In this document: positions 7,169 to 16,525 of the stretch, in pieces
Layout: each line of letters starts with the position of its first letter
Numbering within the stretch: position 1 is the first letter of the stretch
Source of the DNA: Microbacterium terregens
Lineage (GTDB): Bacteria; Actinomycetota; Actinomycetes; Actinomycetales; Microbacteriaceae
DNA: 64,000 bases
Direction: 5' to 3'
Assembly: GCF_039534975.1 (NCBI RefSeq)
Contig: NZ_BAAAWH010000001.1
Location: forward strand, 496,001-560,000
Translations under genes and position numbers: made by a program
Notes under the pieces: generated by a model
Told to the model about the DNA's origin: nothing
What the model saw: the letters and a program-made list of their open reading frames with translations, nothing else
Database searches by the model: none

Positions 7169-9057
7169 GCGATGGCCCCCGTGGGGATGCCGCCGGGCAG
7201 ATCGGAGAGCCGCGCGATCCCGTTCAACTCGGGATGCCGCACCATGCCGTGCAGCGCGCGCGCGAGCGGAGGCAGCCGCAGCCCCGCCCGGTCGATGAGA
7301 TCCGCGTCGGCGAACACCTCGGCCGTGGGACCGTGTGCCAGCACGCGCCCGTCGGCCAGCACGACCATGCGGTCGGCGTATTCCGCGACCAGCTGCATGT
7401 CGTGGGTGACGACGAGGATCGTCGTCCCCTCTCGGTTCAGTTCGCGCAACAGCGCGAGGAGCTCGTCGGCACGCGCGCGGTCCTGGCCGAACGTCGGCTC
7501 GTCCAGCGCGAGCACGGGGGCGCCGGCGACCAGGGCGGTGCCGACCGAGAGGCGCCGCTTCTGCCCGCCGGAGAGGAGGAACGGATGCGTCTGCGCCTTC
7601 GCGCTGAGGCCGAATCGCGCCAGCAGCGCCTCGGTGCGGCTTCGGACTTCGTCCTCGGGCAGGTGACGCAGGCGCAGGGCGTGTGCGATCTCGTCGAACA
7701 CGGTGTTCGCGATGAACTGGTGCTCGGGGTTCTGGAACACGAAGCCCACCCGCGACGACAGTGAGCGGATGTCGGCGCGACTGATGTCGAGCCCATCGAC
7801 GCGCACGGCTCCGCGCGGCGGCGGGACCACGCCCGCGATGGCCTGGATGAGGCTCGTCTTGCCCGCACCGTTCGCCCCGACGACCGCGATGAATTCGCCC
7901 CGGGCGACATCCAGATCCACGCCCGACAGCACCTCGCTGCGACCCCGCCGCAGCGTCAGCCCGCGGACCGAGATGAGCGGTGCGACCGACGGGGCTCGCC
8001 GAGGCGACGCGTGCGCTGTCGAACCGACGCCTCCGGGATGCGTGGATGCGTGGACCGACTCCGAGATGCCTCGGTGCGGGCGGCCCGGCTCGGCGAGCGT
8101 CTCGACATTCCGCACCGGCTCCGCCTCGAGGGCCGCGCGCAGCTCGGCCGGCGTCAGCGGCAGAGGATCGAGGACGTACCCGGCGCGGCGCAGCCGCAGG
8201 GCGGCCAGTGCCGATGTCGGCAGCCACACCCCCATCGCGTGCAGCTCCTCCGCGCGGTCGCGGAGCACGGCATCGACCGAGCCGTCCGCGACGAGCCTGC
8301 CCTGCTGGTCGAGCACCACCGCGCGATCCACGAAGCCGATGGCCGCGTCGAGGTTGTGCTCGACGAGAAGGATCGCCCGGTCGCCGGCCGCCACCAGGTC
8401 GGCCAGTGCCTCGTAGACCTCTTCGATTCCCCGCGGATCCAGGTTCGCGGTGGGTTCGTCCAGCACCAGCAGCGGGGACCCCATCGCCAGGGCGCAGGCG
8501 ATCGCCAGGCGCTGGCGCCCCCCGCCCGACAGGCGATCGGGGTTGTCCGCGCGGCGCTCCCACAACCTCACCCGCCGCAACGCGGCCTCTGCACGCGCCA
8601 GTACGTCGGCCACCGGCATCCGGAGATTCTCCGGCCCGAAGGCGACCTCATCCAGCAGCGTCCCGGTGACCAGCTGCGCATCGGGATCCTGGAACACCAT
8701 GCCGACGTGCGTGCTGAGTTCCGCAACGGGGGTGTCGGATGCCGTGAGGCCTCCGACCTCGAGAGTGCCGTGCACCTCCGCCGGAAGGGCGTGGGGGATC
8801 AGGCCGTTCAGGGCCAGGGTGAGCGTGGACTTTCCGGAGCCGCTCGGGCCGAGGAGGAGCACGACCTCGCCCGGGGTGACGTCGAAGCTCACCGAGGCGG
8901 GAGTGGCGGCTTGTTCACCGGCGTGGGTGATGGCCAGATCGCGCACCTTCAGCAGCGGCACCGCGCCGGACCGGGGATGCCCGGGCGCGGCAAGGGCGCT
9001 TCGGCCGGGCCGGGATGCATGCGCCGCGGCGGAAGGATCACGCTCGAGTGCGGTCAC
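7165..9057 (-). CDS. ykoD: ECF transporter double ATPase (fused EcfA1-EcfA2), YkoD-like
   Basis: A 630-residue protein with two ABC ATPase domains. Domain 1 has Walker A GPSGSGKST at ~70-78 and signature LSGGGRQRLA; domain 2 has Walker A GANGAGKTS at ~395 and signature LSGGQKRRLS, followed by a Walker B ALDEPTFGQD. The domains are joined by a ~45-residue Pro/Ala/His-rich linker (~320-360). Fused double ATPases with separate S and T genes are typical of YkoEDC-type hydroxymethylpyrimidine/thiamin-precursor importers. It starts with GTG at 9057, 66 nt after the S gene; that gap has a hairpin and a possible internal -10 (TAGGGT on the minus strand near 9107-9102). Confidence 0.9.
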   Translation of the reverse strand: MTALERDPSAAAHASRPGRSALAAPGHPRSGAVPLLKVRDLAITHAGEQAATPASVSFDVTPGEVVLLLGPSGSGKSTLTLALNGLIPHALPAEVHGTLEVGGLTASDTPVAELSTHVGMVFQDPDAQLVTGTLLDEVAFGPENLRMPVADVLARAEAALRRVRLWERRADNPDRLSGGGRQRLAIACALAMGSPLLVLDEPTANLDPRGIEEVYEALADLVAAGDRAILLVEHNLDAAIGFVDRAVVLDQQGRLVADGSVDAVLRDRAEELHAMGVWLPTSALAALRLRRAGYVLDPLPLTPAELRAALEAEPVRNVETLAEPGRPHRGISESVHASTHPGGVGSTAHASPRRAPSVAPLISVRGLTLRRGRSEVLSGVDLDVARGEFIAVVGANGAGKTSLIQAIAGVVPPPRGAVRVDGLDISRADIRSLSSRVGFVFQNPEHQFIANTVFDEIAHALRLRHLPEDEVRSRTEALLARFGLSAKAQTHPFLLSGGQKRRLSVGTALVAGAPVLALDEPTFGQDRARADELLALLRELNREGTTILVVTHDMQLVAEYADRMVVLADGRVLAHGPTAEVFADADLIDRAGLRLPPLARALHGMVRHPELNGIARLSDLPGGIPTGAIA

Positions 9058-9077
9058 GGGTCTTCCCAGGGGTGGTA

Positions 9078-9099
9078 GCTAAGTGTCTCCTAACTTAGC
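9078..9099 (-). promoter_or_regulatory. Hairpin between S and ATPase genes, with DtxR-box-like sequence alongside
   Basis: GCTAAGT (9078-9084) and ACTTAGC (9093-9099) form a 7-bp stem with an 8-nt loop. On the minus strand the adjoining TTAGGGTCGGCTAAGTTAG agrees with the DtxR/IdeR consensus at 13 of 19 positions by my alignment, but the same bases include a TAGGGT -10, which is a simpler explanation. No TPP riboswitch elements are present. Confidence 0.35.
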
Positions 9100-9123
9100 C
9101 GACCCTAACCACGTCGCGATGGT

Positions 9124-9675
9124 TCAGAGTCGGCTGGATCGCGCCACGCCGGCGCGACGCAGCGCGGCCCCGACCGCCAGGCCGACGGCGGTCCACAGCA
9201 CGGGACCGAGCACGAAGAGGGCGATGTAGACGATCTGCGCCCACAGCGGGAAGCGTGAGACGTCGGCCGCGAACCAGATCGACACGGCGATGAGCACGCC
9301 GACGATCACCGCCGACACGAAGAATCGCCACGACTCCCACCGTCGGTATCGCCCGAGGGCGGCCATTCCCTCTTGGAGGGCTCCGATCAGCAGGGCGGTG
9401 CCGACGTAGCGTCCGATCCACAGCGGTACGACCGCGCTCGCGACCAGCGCCGCGATCAGGTGGGTGATGAGCGCGACCCACGGCCTGCGCAGCAGCGCCT
9501 GGGCGACGACACCCGGCAGGACGTGCACTCCCAGGACCAGGCCGTACAGGATCGGCGCACCGGCCGAGACGAACCCGCTGATCGCGCCCGCGCCCGCGGA
9601 CAGCACGCCGGTGGCAACGCCGATCGCGGCGCAGGTGAGCAGAACGCTCGTCGAGATTCGGGATGCCGGGGCCAC
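9124..9675 (-). CDS. ykoE: ECF transporter substrate-binding (S) component, YkoE family
   Basis: A 183-residue integral membrane protein with five to six hydrophobic segments. Family hallmarks are GAPILYGLVLGVHVLPGVVA, the ALL-RRPWVALITHLIAALVAS loop-helix and a QEGMAALGRYRRWESW segment, resembling B. subtilis YkoE (Y-PIYG, IRKPGAAL, IVQGLGAE, TRWK). The family is linked to uptake of the thiamin precursor hydroxymethylpyrimidine or thiamin. GTG 9675 is preceded on the minus strand by TACGCT and six further bases, so the mRNA is probably leaderless. It heads the ykoEDC operon. Substrate is inferred from family and operon layout only; no thiamin gene or TPP riboswitch is visible. Confidence 0.8.
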   Translation of the reverse strand: MAPASRISTSVLLTCAAIGVATGVLSAGAGAISGFVSAGAPILYGLVLGVHVLPGVVAQALLRRPWVALITHLIAALVASAVVPLWIGRYVGTALLIGALQEGMAALGRYRRWESWRFFVSAVIVGVLIAVSIWFAADVSRFPLWAQIVYIALFVLGPVLWTAVGLAVGAALRRAGVARSSRL

Positions 9676-9681
9676 ACGCTC

Positions 9682-9687
9682 AGCGTA
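9682..9687 (-). promoter_or_regulatory. -10 TACGCT for leaderless ykoE
   Basis: TACGCT on the minus strand ends 6 nt before the GTG start, placing transcription start at or within a base or two of the start codon. Confidence 0.5.
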
Positions 9688-9744
9688 GTGCGGGCCGCCG
9701 TGCTGCTCTCACGTCGCCCCTATCCCCGGAGAGGTCCGGCGGGT

Positions 9745-9750
9745 TAGGTT
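9745..9750 (+). promoter_or_regulatory. -10 TAGGTT of the subtilase gene
   Basis: TAGGTT matches the actinobacterial -10 and implies a leader of about 50 nt before the ATG at 9807, which has a strong AGGGGG ribosome binding site. Confidence 0.45.
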
Positions 9751-9806
9751 GGCCCCAGTTGCGGGTGATGACGACCGCAACGGAGCCTCAGCCAAGGGGG
9801 TTCGCC

Positions 9807-12800
9807 ATGGTTCGGCGGGCGACGCGCACAGCGGTGTACGTCGCGATCGGAACGCTGCTGGCCGCAACGCCGGTTCTCGGTTCGACACCGGTGGACCCAC
9901 CGGTCGCCCCCGTTCCGATCGAATCGGCGACCGGGTCGTACATCGTCGTCCTCGATGAGGCGCCGGCGGCGACCTACGAAGGCGGGGTGCCCGGTCTGGC
10001 CCCGACGATGCCCGGCGATGGCGAGAAGCTCGACCCGCACTCGGCGGAGGTGCGCAGGTACGCGGCCTTCCTCGAGGAGCGGCAGGCCGACGTGGCGGCG
10101 GAGGCGGGAGTGGAGCCGGCGGCGACGTACATGATCACGCTGAACGGGTTCAGCGTGATCATGGCACCCGAGCAGGCCGCGCAGGTCGCTGTCACCGAGG
10201 GCGTCCTGGCGGTGTATCCGGACGAGATCCTGCGTCCGGACGAAGCGGCCTCGACCGACGACCGCCGTATCGCGGCGCCGGACGATGACACCGCCCCGCC
10301 CGGCACCGACGACACGGACGCCGACCCGCCCGGCACCGACGACACCGCCTTGCCCGGCATCGATGACACGGACACCGCCCCGCCCGGCACCGATGACACC
10401 GACCCGCCGGCCACCGATGACACCGACCCGCCGGGCACCGACGACACGGCGGGAAGCGGGGTCGTCGTCGGCATCATCGACACCGGGATCGCCCCGGAGA
10501 ACCCCTCGTTCTCCGGGGAGCGGCTCCGAACGACCAAGGGCGCGGAGCCCTATCTCGTCGGTGACTCGGTCGTCTTCCGCAAGGCCGACGGCCGCGAGTT
10601 CCGCAGCGAACGGACGGCCGCCGAGGGATGGGCGGACTCCGACTACTCGACCAAGGTGATCGGGGCGCAGTACTTCGCCGCGGGCGCCGCCGCGGCGGGT
10701 TTCGCGTTCGATCACGACACGCTCTCGCCTCGTGACGCGGACGGTCACGGCTCTCACGTCGCGAGCATCGCCGCGGGCAACGCTGCGGTGGACGCATCGG
10801 TCAGCGACGTCGACCTCGGCGCGGTGGCGGGTGTCGCCCCGGCAGCGAAGATCGCAGCCTACAAGGCGTGCTTCACCGGAGCGGATCCGCTGGCCGCGGC
10901 CGATGACATGTGCGTCGGCAGCGATGTCGTCTCGGCGATCGAACGCGCGGTCGCCGACGGGGTGGATGTGATCGCCTACCCGATCAGCGGTCGGGCAGGG
11001 CAGGGCTGGGGTGCCGAGGACACCGCCCTCTACAACGCCGCGACGGCGGGCGTCTTCGTGGCCGCGAGCGCGGGCAACACCGGCCCGGGTGCCGCGACGG
11101 CCACCGGGCACGGGGCGCCCTGGTACACGACGGTCGCGGCATCCACCACGTCGGCCTTCGAGGCGACGGTGCAGCTGTCGACCGGCTTCGAGGCACTCGG
11201 GGTGTCGATGTCCGTGCCGGCCACCGCGGAGGTCAGCGCGCCGGTCGTGTACGCCGGCGATGCCGGCGTCGGCGGCGCTGCCGACGCACACCTCTGCTAT
11301 CCGGGCACCCTGGATCCGGCGGAGGTGTCCGGTGCGATCGTGATCTGCGACCGGGGCACGAACCCCCGCACCGAGAAGTCGCAGGAGGTGGCCGATGCGG
11401 GCGGCGCCGGAATGATCCTCGCCAACGTGACGCCCGACACGCTCGACAGCGACCCTCACGTAGTGCCGACCGTGCACATCGACGCCGCGGACCGCACCGC
11501 GTTGCTGGAGCAGATCGCGAGCGGCGCCCAGGTCACGGCGACGCTCATCGGCGAGAACATCACCGGTATTCAGACCGCGGCGCCGCAGATCGCCGGGTTC
11601 TCCGGCCGTGGTCCGTCGGCGATCGATCGCGACGTTCTGACCCCGGATGCCGCGGCTCCGGGCGCCGGGATCCTGGGGGCCCGGAGCGACAGCTCCCGAG
11701 GCGATCCGACGTGGGGTATCGCATCGGGCACCTCGATGGCCGCCGCGCATGTGGCCGGCGTGGCCGCTCTTTATCTCGGCGTCATTCCCCGAGCGACCCC
11801 CGACGAGATCAAGTCCGCGATCATGACCTCCGCGGACGATACGGTGCACGCGGACGGGTCCGCACACATCGACCCGTTCGCGCAGGGCGCGGGGCAGGTC
11901 GACACGGTCGGTCTGCTCGATCCCGGCCTGCTCTACCTGAACGGACCCGCCGCGTGGGCGGGTTACGCGAAGGCGCACGGGTACGCCCGCTCCGACCTGC
12001 CCGCGGTCGAGAGCCGCGACCTCAACCTGCCGTCGATCACCCTCGGTGTGCTGGCCGGTGAGCAGACGGTCACCCGGACGCTCACCGCAACGCGCCCCGG
12101 CACGTACCAGGTGGCGGCCAACATTCCGGGTGTCGAGGTCTCGGTGCGCCCCTCGACGCTGACCTTCGCACGCGCAGGCGAGACGAAGGAATTCGCCGTC
12201 ACGATCACGAACCTCATCGCGCCCGCAGAGGTCTGGGCGACGGGGTTCCTGACGTGGAGAGGCCAGGACGGTACGACGGTGCGCTCGCCACTGGCCGTGC
12301 GACCCGTCAACGTGGATGCCGAGGCCGTGGTCACCGCGGAGGGGATCGCCGGGAGCACCGATGTGGCGGTCGTGGCGGAGGTGGACGGTGTCATCCACCT
12401 CAACGTGGCCGGGCTCGCGCCGGTGGAGCTGCTCACGGACGACTCGGTTCCGGGTCACTCCGGAGATCAGGACTCCGGTGACCAGAACGGAAACGCGGCG
12501 TGGGTGATCGAGGTGCCGGAGGGATCCCCCCTCGCGCGCTTCGCCCTCCGCGGGTCTGATGAGACCGACCTGCACCTGAGCGTCTACCGCATCGTCAGTG
12601 CTGCCGACACGCGCTACTACGAGCGGTGGGCGCCCCCGGCGGGCGTGGCGGACGAGGTGACGCTGCCCCACCCCGTCGCCGGGTCCTATCTGGTCGTGGC
12701 GAACGTGCGCGAGGCGACCGATGCGATGACATGGGATCTGACGGCCGCCGTCGTCCGGCCGGATGGTGCGCGCTCGCTGACCAGTCCGCTGGACGCGCTG

Positions 12801-13484
12801 TCCGGGTGGACCGGACGCAGTGCGCACTACTCGCTGTCGTGGCAGGGCCTGCGGCCCGACACCCGCTACCTCGGCGTGGTGACGTACGGCGGCTCCGACG
12901 TCCAGACCGTGGTGGAGATCGATGCCGGGGCAGTACCGCCCGCGGCGAAGACCCCGCCCGGAATCAAAGGCGAGGCGCGCGTCGGGGAGACCCTCACCGC
13001 CCAGGCGGGCACATGGGAACCGGACGAGGTCGACGTCGCGTACGTGTGGATGCGCAACGGCCAGCCGATCCCGGGCGCGTTCGGCGACGAGTACCGAGTG
13101 ACAGCGGCCGATGTCGGCGCCGCGCTGTCGGTCCAGGAATCAGCCGCGCGGCCCAGCAACATCAATGCGGGGACGGCCGTGAGCGACGAGGTGATCGTGA
13201 AGGCCGGCGCCTCGGTCGAGGTCACGATGCACCCCTACCGCGGCACGGTCGCCGAGGCGTATGCCGTGACCGTGGACGTGCGGACCGCGCTCGGCGCGAG
13301 GGCCGTGGGCCCCGTCGAGGTCTGGGTCGACGCGGCGAAGTACACCGGAACGCTCGCCGATGGCCGCGTGACATTCAGTCTTCCGGTGCAGGCGCCCGGC
13401 ATCCACGTCGTCGTGGCGGAGTACGCCGGCAGCGCGCGCGTGGACGGCGCGACCGGTGTCTCGGGGTTCATCGTCGCGCGGTGA
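9807..13484 (+). CDS. Large secreted S8 family (subtilisin-like) serine protease
   Basis: A 1225-residue exported protease. Signal peptide at ~1-30 (RRATRTAVYVAIGTLLAATPVLG); I9 propeptide at ~45-140 (SYIVVLDEAP, NGFSVIMAPEQAAQV); then an acidic repeat tract at ~150-215 of DTDPPGTDD-type units; then the catalytic domain with Asp in GIIDTGI (~224), His in DGHGSHVA (~312) and Ser in SGTSMAA (643). A PA insert (AIVICDRGTNPRTEKS) lies at ~510-560. After the protease come Fn3-like and Ig-like beta domains (~740-1225), including VGETLTAQAGTWEPD. ATG 9807 is chosen because AGGGGG precedes it by 6 nt and a signal peptide follows; upstream in-frame starts would destroy the signal sequence. No sortase or anchor motif is seen, so it is probably released. 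Confidence 0.92.
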   Translation: MVRRATRTAVYVAIGTLLAATPVLGSTPVDPPVAPVPIESATGSYIVVLDEAPAATYEGGVPGLAPTMPGDGEKLDPHSAEVRRYAAFLEERQADVAAEAGVEPAATYMITLNGFSVIMAPEQAAQVAVTEGVLAVYPDEILRPDEAASTDDRRIAAPDDDTAPPGTDDTDADPPGTDDTALPGIDDTDTAPPGTDDTDPPATDDTDPPGTDDTAGSGVVVGIIDTGIAPENPSFSGERLRTTKGAEPYLVGDSVVFRKADGREFRSERTAAEGWADSDYSTKVIGAQYFAAGAAAAGFAFDHDTLSPRDADGHGSHVASIAAGNAAVDASVSDVDLGAVAGVAPAAKIAAYKACFTGADPLAAADDMCVGSDVVSAIERAVADGVDVIAYPISGRAGQGWGAEDTALYNAATAGVFVAASAGNTGPGAATATGHGAPWYTTVAASTTSAFEATVQLSTGFEALGVSMSVPATAEVSAPVVYAGDAGVGGAADAHLCYPGTLDPAEVSGAIVICDRGTNPRTEKSQEVADAGGAGMILANVTPDTLDSDPHVVPTVHIDAADRTALLEQIASGAQVTATLIGENITGIQTAAPQIAGFSGRGPSAIDRDVLTPDAAAPGAGILGARSDSSRGDPTWGIASGTSMAAAHVAGVAALYLGVIPRATPDEIKSAIMTSADDTVHADGSAHIDPFAQGAGQVDTVGLLDPGLLYLNGPAAWAGYAKAHGYARSDLPAVESRDLNLPSITLGVLAGEQTVTRTLTATRPGTYQVAANIPGVEVSVRPSTLTFARAGETKEFAVTITNLIAPAEVWATGFLTWRGQDGTTVRSPLAVRPVNVDAEAVVTAEGIAGSTDVAVVAEVDGVIHLNVAGLAPVELLTDDSVPGHSGDQDSGDQNGNAAWVIEVPEGSPLARFALRGSDETDLHLSVYRIVSAADTRYYERWAPPAGVADEVTLPHPVAGSYLVVANVREATDAMTWDLTAAVVRPDGARSLTSPLDALSGWTGRSAHYSLSWQGLRPDTRYLGVVTYGGSDVQTVVEIDAGAVPPAAKTPPGIKGEARVGETLTAQAGTWEPDEVDVAYVWMRNGQPIPGAFGDEYRVTAADVGAALSVQESAARPSNINAGTAVSDEVIVKAGASVEVTMHPYRGTVAEAYAVTVDVRTALGARAVGPVEVWVDAAKYTGTLADGRVTFSLPVQAPGIHVVVAEYAGSARVDGATGVSGFIVAR

Positions 13485-13524
13485 GCGACTCATCCCGAGA
13501 ATCCGTTGCGGCGCACCGTCGGCT

Positions 13525-13869
13525 TCACTCTGCGGGTTCGCCGCGTTTCGGCCACTCCACCTGCAGCCCCGGGACCTCGCGATCGCGGAGGAAGCGCACC
13601 ACGAAGGGGCAGCTCGGGACGACCGTCTCGCCCCGACGCGCGACATCGGCCATCGCCTCGCCGACGAGCAGTCCACCCAGACCGCGTCCCTCCAGGGTGG
13701 GGTCGATCTCGGTGTGCAGGAAGACCAGCCGTCCGGAGTCGTCGGGCTCGAACTCCGCGAATCCGCCCAGCACGTCTCCGATCCGGATCTCGTAACGGCC
13801 GTCCTCGTCGTTGCGCTCGACGCGCGGCTCCACATCGGTGATCGCGCCGGTGGCGGGTTGCGTGCTCAT
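13525..13869 (-). CDS. Small GNAT N-acetyltransferase (COG2388/YjdJ type)
   Basis: A 114-residue single-domain GNAT of the short COG2388 class. The acetyl-CoA loop is RGLGGLLVGEAMADVARRGE, and the protein ends in FVVRFLRD...PKRGEPAE. ATG 13869 (MSTQPATG) is chosen because GAAGGGA lies at 5-6 nt; ATG 13890 is in frame but has no ribosome binding site. The family acetylates small molecules or protein N-termini; the substrate is unknown. It converges on the subtilase gene with a 40-bp gap that holds no clear hairpin, and is divergent from the helicase. Confidence 0.85.
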   Translation of the reverse strand: MSTQPATGAITDVEPRVERNDEDGRYEIRIGDVLGGFAEFEPDDSGRLVFLHTEIDPTLEGRGLGGLLVGEAMADVARRGETVVPSCPFVVRFLRDREVPGLQVEWPKRGEPAE

Positions 13870-13969
13870 GTACGTCCCTTCGTCCTGCATCGGTCTCTCC
13901 CTCGGTGCAACACACGGTTCGGCGGGGCATTCCGCCGAACCGCGCGCTGCGGCCTGTCAGACTCGAGGG

Positions 13970-16510
13970 ATGCCGGCATCCCTGCGCGACAGCATTCCGG
14001 TCGGGGCCGACCCCGACGCGGTGTACGAGGCGTTCGTCGAGTGGGCTTCCGGCCAGGGTCTTTCGCTGTACCCGGCGCAGGATGAGGCGGCGATCGAGAT
14101 CGTCTCGGGGGCCAACGTCATCCTGTCCACGCCGACGGGAACGGGCAAGTCCCTGGTCGCCGTGGCCGCGCACGCCGCCTGCCTGGCCCGCGGCGGGCGG
14201 ACGTACTACACCGCGCCGATCAAGGCGCTCGTGAGCGAGAAGTTCTTCGCGCTGGTCGAGATCTTCGGCCCCGAGAGCATCGGCATGGTCACCGGCGACT
14301 CGTCGGTGAATCCCGACGCGCCCATAATCTGCTGCACCGCCGAGATCCTGGCGAACCTCGCCCTGCGCCAGGGCGCCGACGCCGACGTCGATCAGGTCGT
14401 GATGGACGAGTTCCACTACTACGGCGACCCCGACCGCGGCTGGGCGTGGCAGGTGCCGCTGCTGCTGCTCTCGCGAGTGCAGTTCGTGCTGATGTCGGCG
14501 ACCCTCGGCGACGTGACCGGCATCGCCGCCGACCTCACCCGCCGCACCCGCCGCCAGACCGCGGTGATCACCGGCGTCGAGCGGCCGGTGCCGCTGCACT
14601 TCTCCTACGCCCGCACGCCCGTGCACGAGACGGTGGAGGACCTGCTCGAGACGGGCCAGGCGCCCGTCTACATCGTGCACTTCTCGCAGGCTGCAGCGAT
14701 GGAACGGGCGCAGGCACTCTCCAGCGTCCGCATCGTGAGCCGCGAACAGCGGGACGCCATCGCCGAGGCGATCGGGGGATTCCGCTTCACGACCGCTTTC
14801 GGACGCACCCTGTCGCGCTACGTCCGTGCGGGCATCGGGGTGCATCACGCGGGCATGCTGCCGCGCTACCGACGACTGGTCGAGACCCTCGCGCAGCGCG
14901 GTCTGCTGCGCGTCATCTGCGGCACCGACACCCTCGGCGTCGGCATCAACGTCCCCATCCGCACCGTGCTGATCACCGCGCTGGCGAAGTACGACGGACA
15001 GCGCATGCGTCAGCTCAGCGCCCGCGAGTTCCATCAGATCGCCGGCCGAGCCGGGCGCGCGGGATACGACACCGCGGGGACGGTGGTGGTGATGGCGCCC
15101 GAGCACGAGATCGAGAACTCCACGGCGGTCGCCAAGGCCGGAGACGACCCCAAGAAGGTCCGCAAGATCGTGCGCAAGAAGGCGCCGCAGGGCTTCGTGA
15201 ACTGGGGCGAGGCCTCGTTCGAGAAGCTCGTCGCTGCGGACCCCGAACCGCTCGAGCCGCACCTGCAGCTGACCGCCGCGATGCTGATCAACGTGATCGC
15301 GCGCGGTGGCGACGTGTTCGCGAACGTGCGTTCCCTGGTGTTCGACAACCACGAGCCGAGGGCGCGAAAGTACGAACTCGCCCGCCGCGCGCTGGGGATC
15401 TTCCGCACCCTGGTCGCGGCGCAGGTGGTGATCGCCGGCCCGGACGGCGGCATCCGCCTCACCGTCGACCTGCAGCCGAACTTCGCACTCAACCAGCCGC
15501 TGTCGCCGTTCGCACTCGCCGCCATCGGTCTGCTCGACCCCGACACCGAGCTGCACCACGGCGCGGCCGCGGACGGCGCCACGGGCTCTGCCGGCACCGG
15601 CCACTACGCCCTCGACGTCGTCAGCATCATCGAGGCCACCCTCGATGACCCTCGGCCGGTCCTGTCGCAGCAGCAGTACCTCGCGCGCGGCGAGGCGGTC
15701 GCGGCGATGAAGCGCGAGGGCATCGAGTACGACGAGCGGATGGAGATGCTCGAGGAGATCACCTATCCGAAGCCGCTCGAGGCACTGCTCGCGCAGTCGT
15801 TCGAGGTGTTCGCCTCCAGCCAGCCCTGGGTACGTGATTTCGAGCTGTCGCCCAAGTCCGTCGTGCGCGACATGTTCGAGCGGGCGCTGTCGTTCGCGGA
15901 GCTGATCCAGGTCTACCAGCTCGCGCGCAGCGAGGGGCTGGTGCTGCGCTACCTCAGCGATGCCTACCGGGCGATCCGCCAGACCGTGCCCACGGATGCG
16001 CAGACGCCCGAGCTGCTCGACATCATCGCCTGGCTCGGCGAGCTCGTCCGGCAGGTCGACTCGAGCCTGGTCGACGAGTGGGAGAGTCTCATCAACCCGG
16101 TGACCGACCCGACCGCCCCGGTCGTGCCACCCGCGCCGCCGTCGGTCCTCACGAACCGCCGCGCGTTCCTGGTGCTCGTGCGCAATGAGCTCTTCCGCCG
16201 GGTGCGCCTGGCCGCGCTGCAGCGCGACGACGAGCTGGCCGAGCTGGATCCGGACGTGGACTGGTCGGCCGCCCTGGACGCGTACTTCGACGAGCACGAC
16301 GAGATGCTCACCGGTGGACCGGCGCGCGCGCCGCGACTGGTCACCGTCGATGACACGGATGCCGCGGCATCCGGTGTCTGGAAGGTGGAGCAGACGATCG
16401 ATGACCCGGCCGGTGACCACGACTGGCGCATCCGCGGCGAAGTGGACCTGGCCGCGTCCGAGGAGGAGGGCGCCGCGGTCGTGCGCATCACCGAGGTGCT
16501 GCGCCTCTAG
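13970..16510 (+). CDS. Ski2-like DEAD/DEAH helicase with C-terminal DUF3516
   Basis: An 846-residue SF2 helicase, probably acting on RNA. Walker A is STPTGTGKSLV (~52-62), Walker B is MDEFHYYGDPDRGW (~144-157), motif III MSATLGD, and motif VI QIAGRAGRAGYD (~350). The HHAGMLPRYRRLVE and GTDTLGVGINVPIRT stretches are typical of Ski2/Mtr4-like enzymes. The C-terminal ~430 residues (KAPQGFVNWGE onward) correspond to DUF3516, found in actinobacterial helicases. ATG 13970 follows CAGACT by 6 nt, fitting a leaderless start; GAGGG directly abuts it. The gene ends at the 71-bp palindrome shared with the convergent LuxR gene. Confidence 0.9.
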   Translation: MPASLRDSIPVGADPDAVYEAFVEWASGQGLSLYPAQDEAAIEIVSGANVILSTPTGTGKSLVAVAAHAACLARGGRTYYTAPIKALVSEKFFALVEIFGPESIGMVTGDSSVNPDAPIICCTAEILANLALRQGADADVDQVVMDEFHYYGDPDRGWAWQVPLLLLSRVQFVLMSATLGDVTGIAADLTRRTRRQTAVITGVERPVPLHFSYARTPVHETVEDLLETGQAPVYIVHFSQAAAMERAQALSSVRIVSREQRDAIAEAIGGFRFTTAFGRTLSRYVRAGIGVHHAGMLPRYRRLVETLAQRGLLRVICGTDTLGVGINVPIRTVLITALAKYDGQRMRQLSAREFHQIAGRAGRAGYDTAGTVVVMAPEHEIENSTAVAKAGDDPKKVRKIVRKKAPQGFVNWGEASFEKLVAADPEPLEPHLQLTAAMLINVIARGGDVFANVRSLVFDNHEPRARKYELARRALGIFRTLVAAQVVIAGPDGGIRLTVDLQPNFALNQPLSPFALAAIGLLDPDTELHHGAAADGATGSAGTGHYALDVVSIIEATLDDPRPVLSQQQYLARGEAVAAMKREGIEYDERMEMLEEITYPKPLEALLAQSFEVFASSQPWVRDFELSPKSVVRDMFERALSFAELIQVYQLARSEGLVLRYLSDAYRAIRQTVPTDAQTPELLDIIAWLGELVRQVDSSLVDEWESLINPVTDPTAPVVPPAPPSVLTNRRAFLVLVRNELFRRVRLAALQRDDELAELDPDVDWSAALDAYFDEHDEMLTGGPARAPRLVTVDDTDAAASGVWKVEQTIDDPAGDHDWRIRGEVDLAASEEEGAAVVRITEVLRL

Positions 16511-16525
16511 CGCCGCCCCCGAACC

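Noticed and set aside
9091..9110. DtxR/IdeR iron box as a confirmed regulatory site
   Set aside because: 13/19 agreement is borderline and the same bases include a TAGGGT -10; kept only as a note.
9660..9810. TPP riboswitch upstream of ykoE
   Set aside because: None of the conserved CUGAGA or ACCUGA elements is present, and the ykoE mRNA looks leaderless.
9744..12827. 1027-residue minus-strand ORF opposite the subtilase
   Set aside because: Arg/Gly/His-rich composition and antisense to a clear subtilase; no domain or ribosome binding site; a high-GC shadow.
13811..13969. Upstream start for the helicase
   Set aside because: The added 53 residues overlap the divergent GNAT gene and have no conserved sequence; ATG 13970 has promoter-like spacing.
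13490..16420. 976-residue minus-strand ORF opposite the helicase
   Set aside because: Antisense to a well-supported helicase with low-complexity, Arg/Asp/Val-rich translation.
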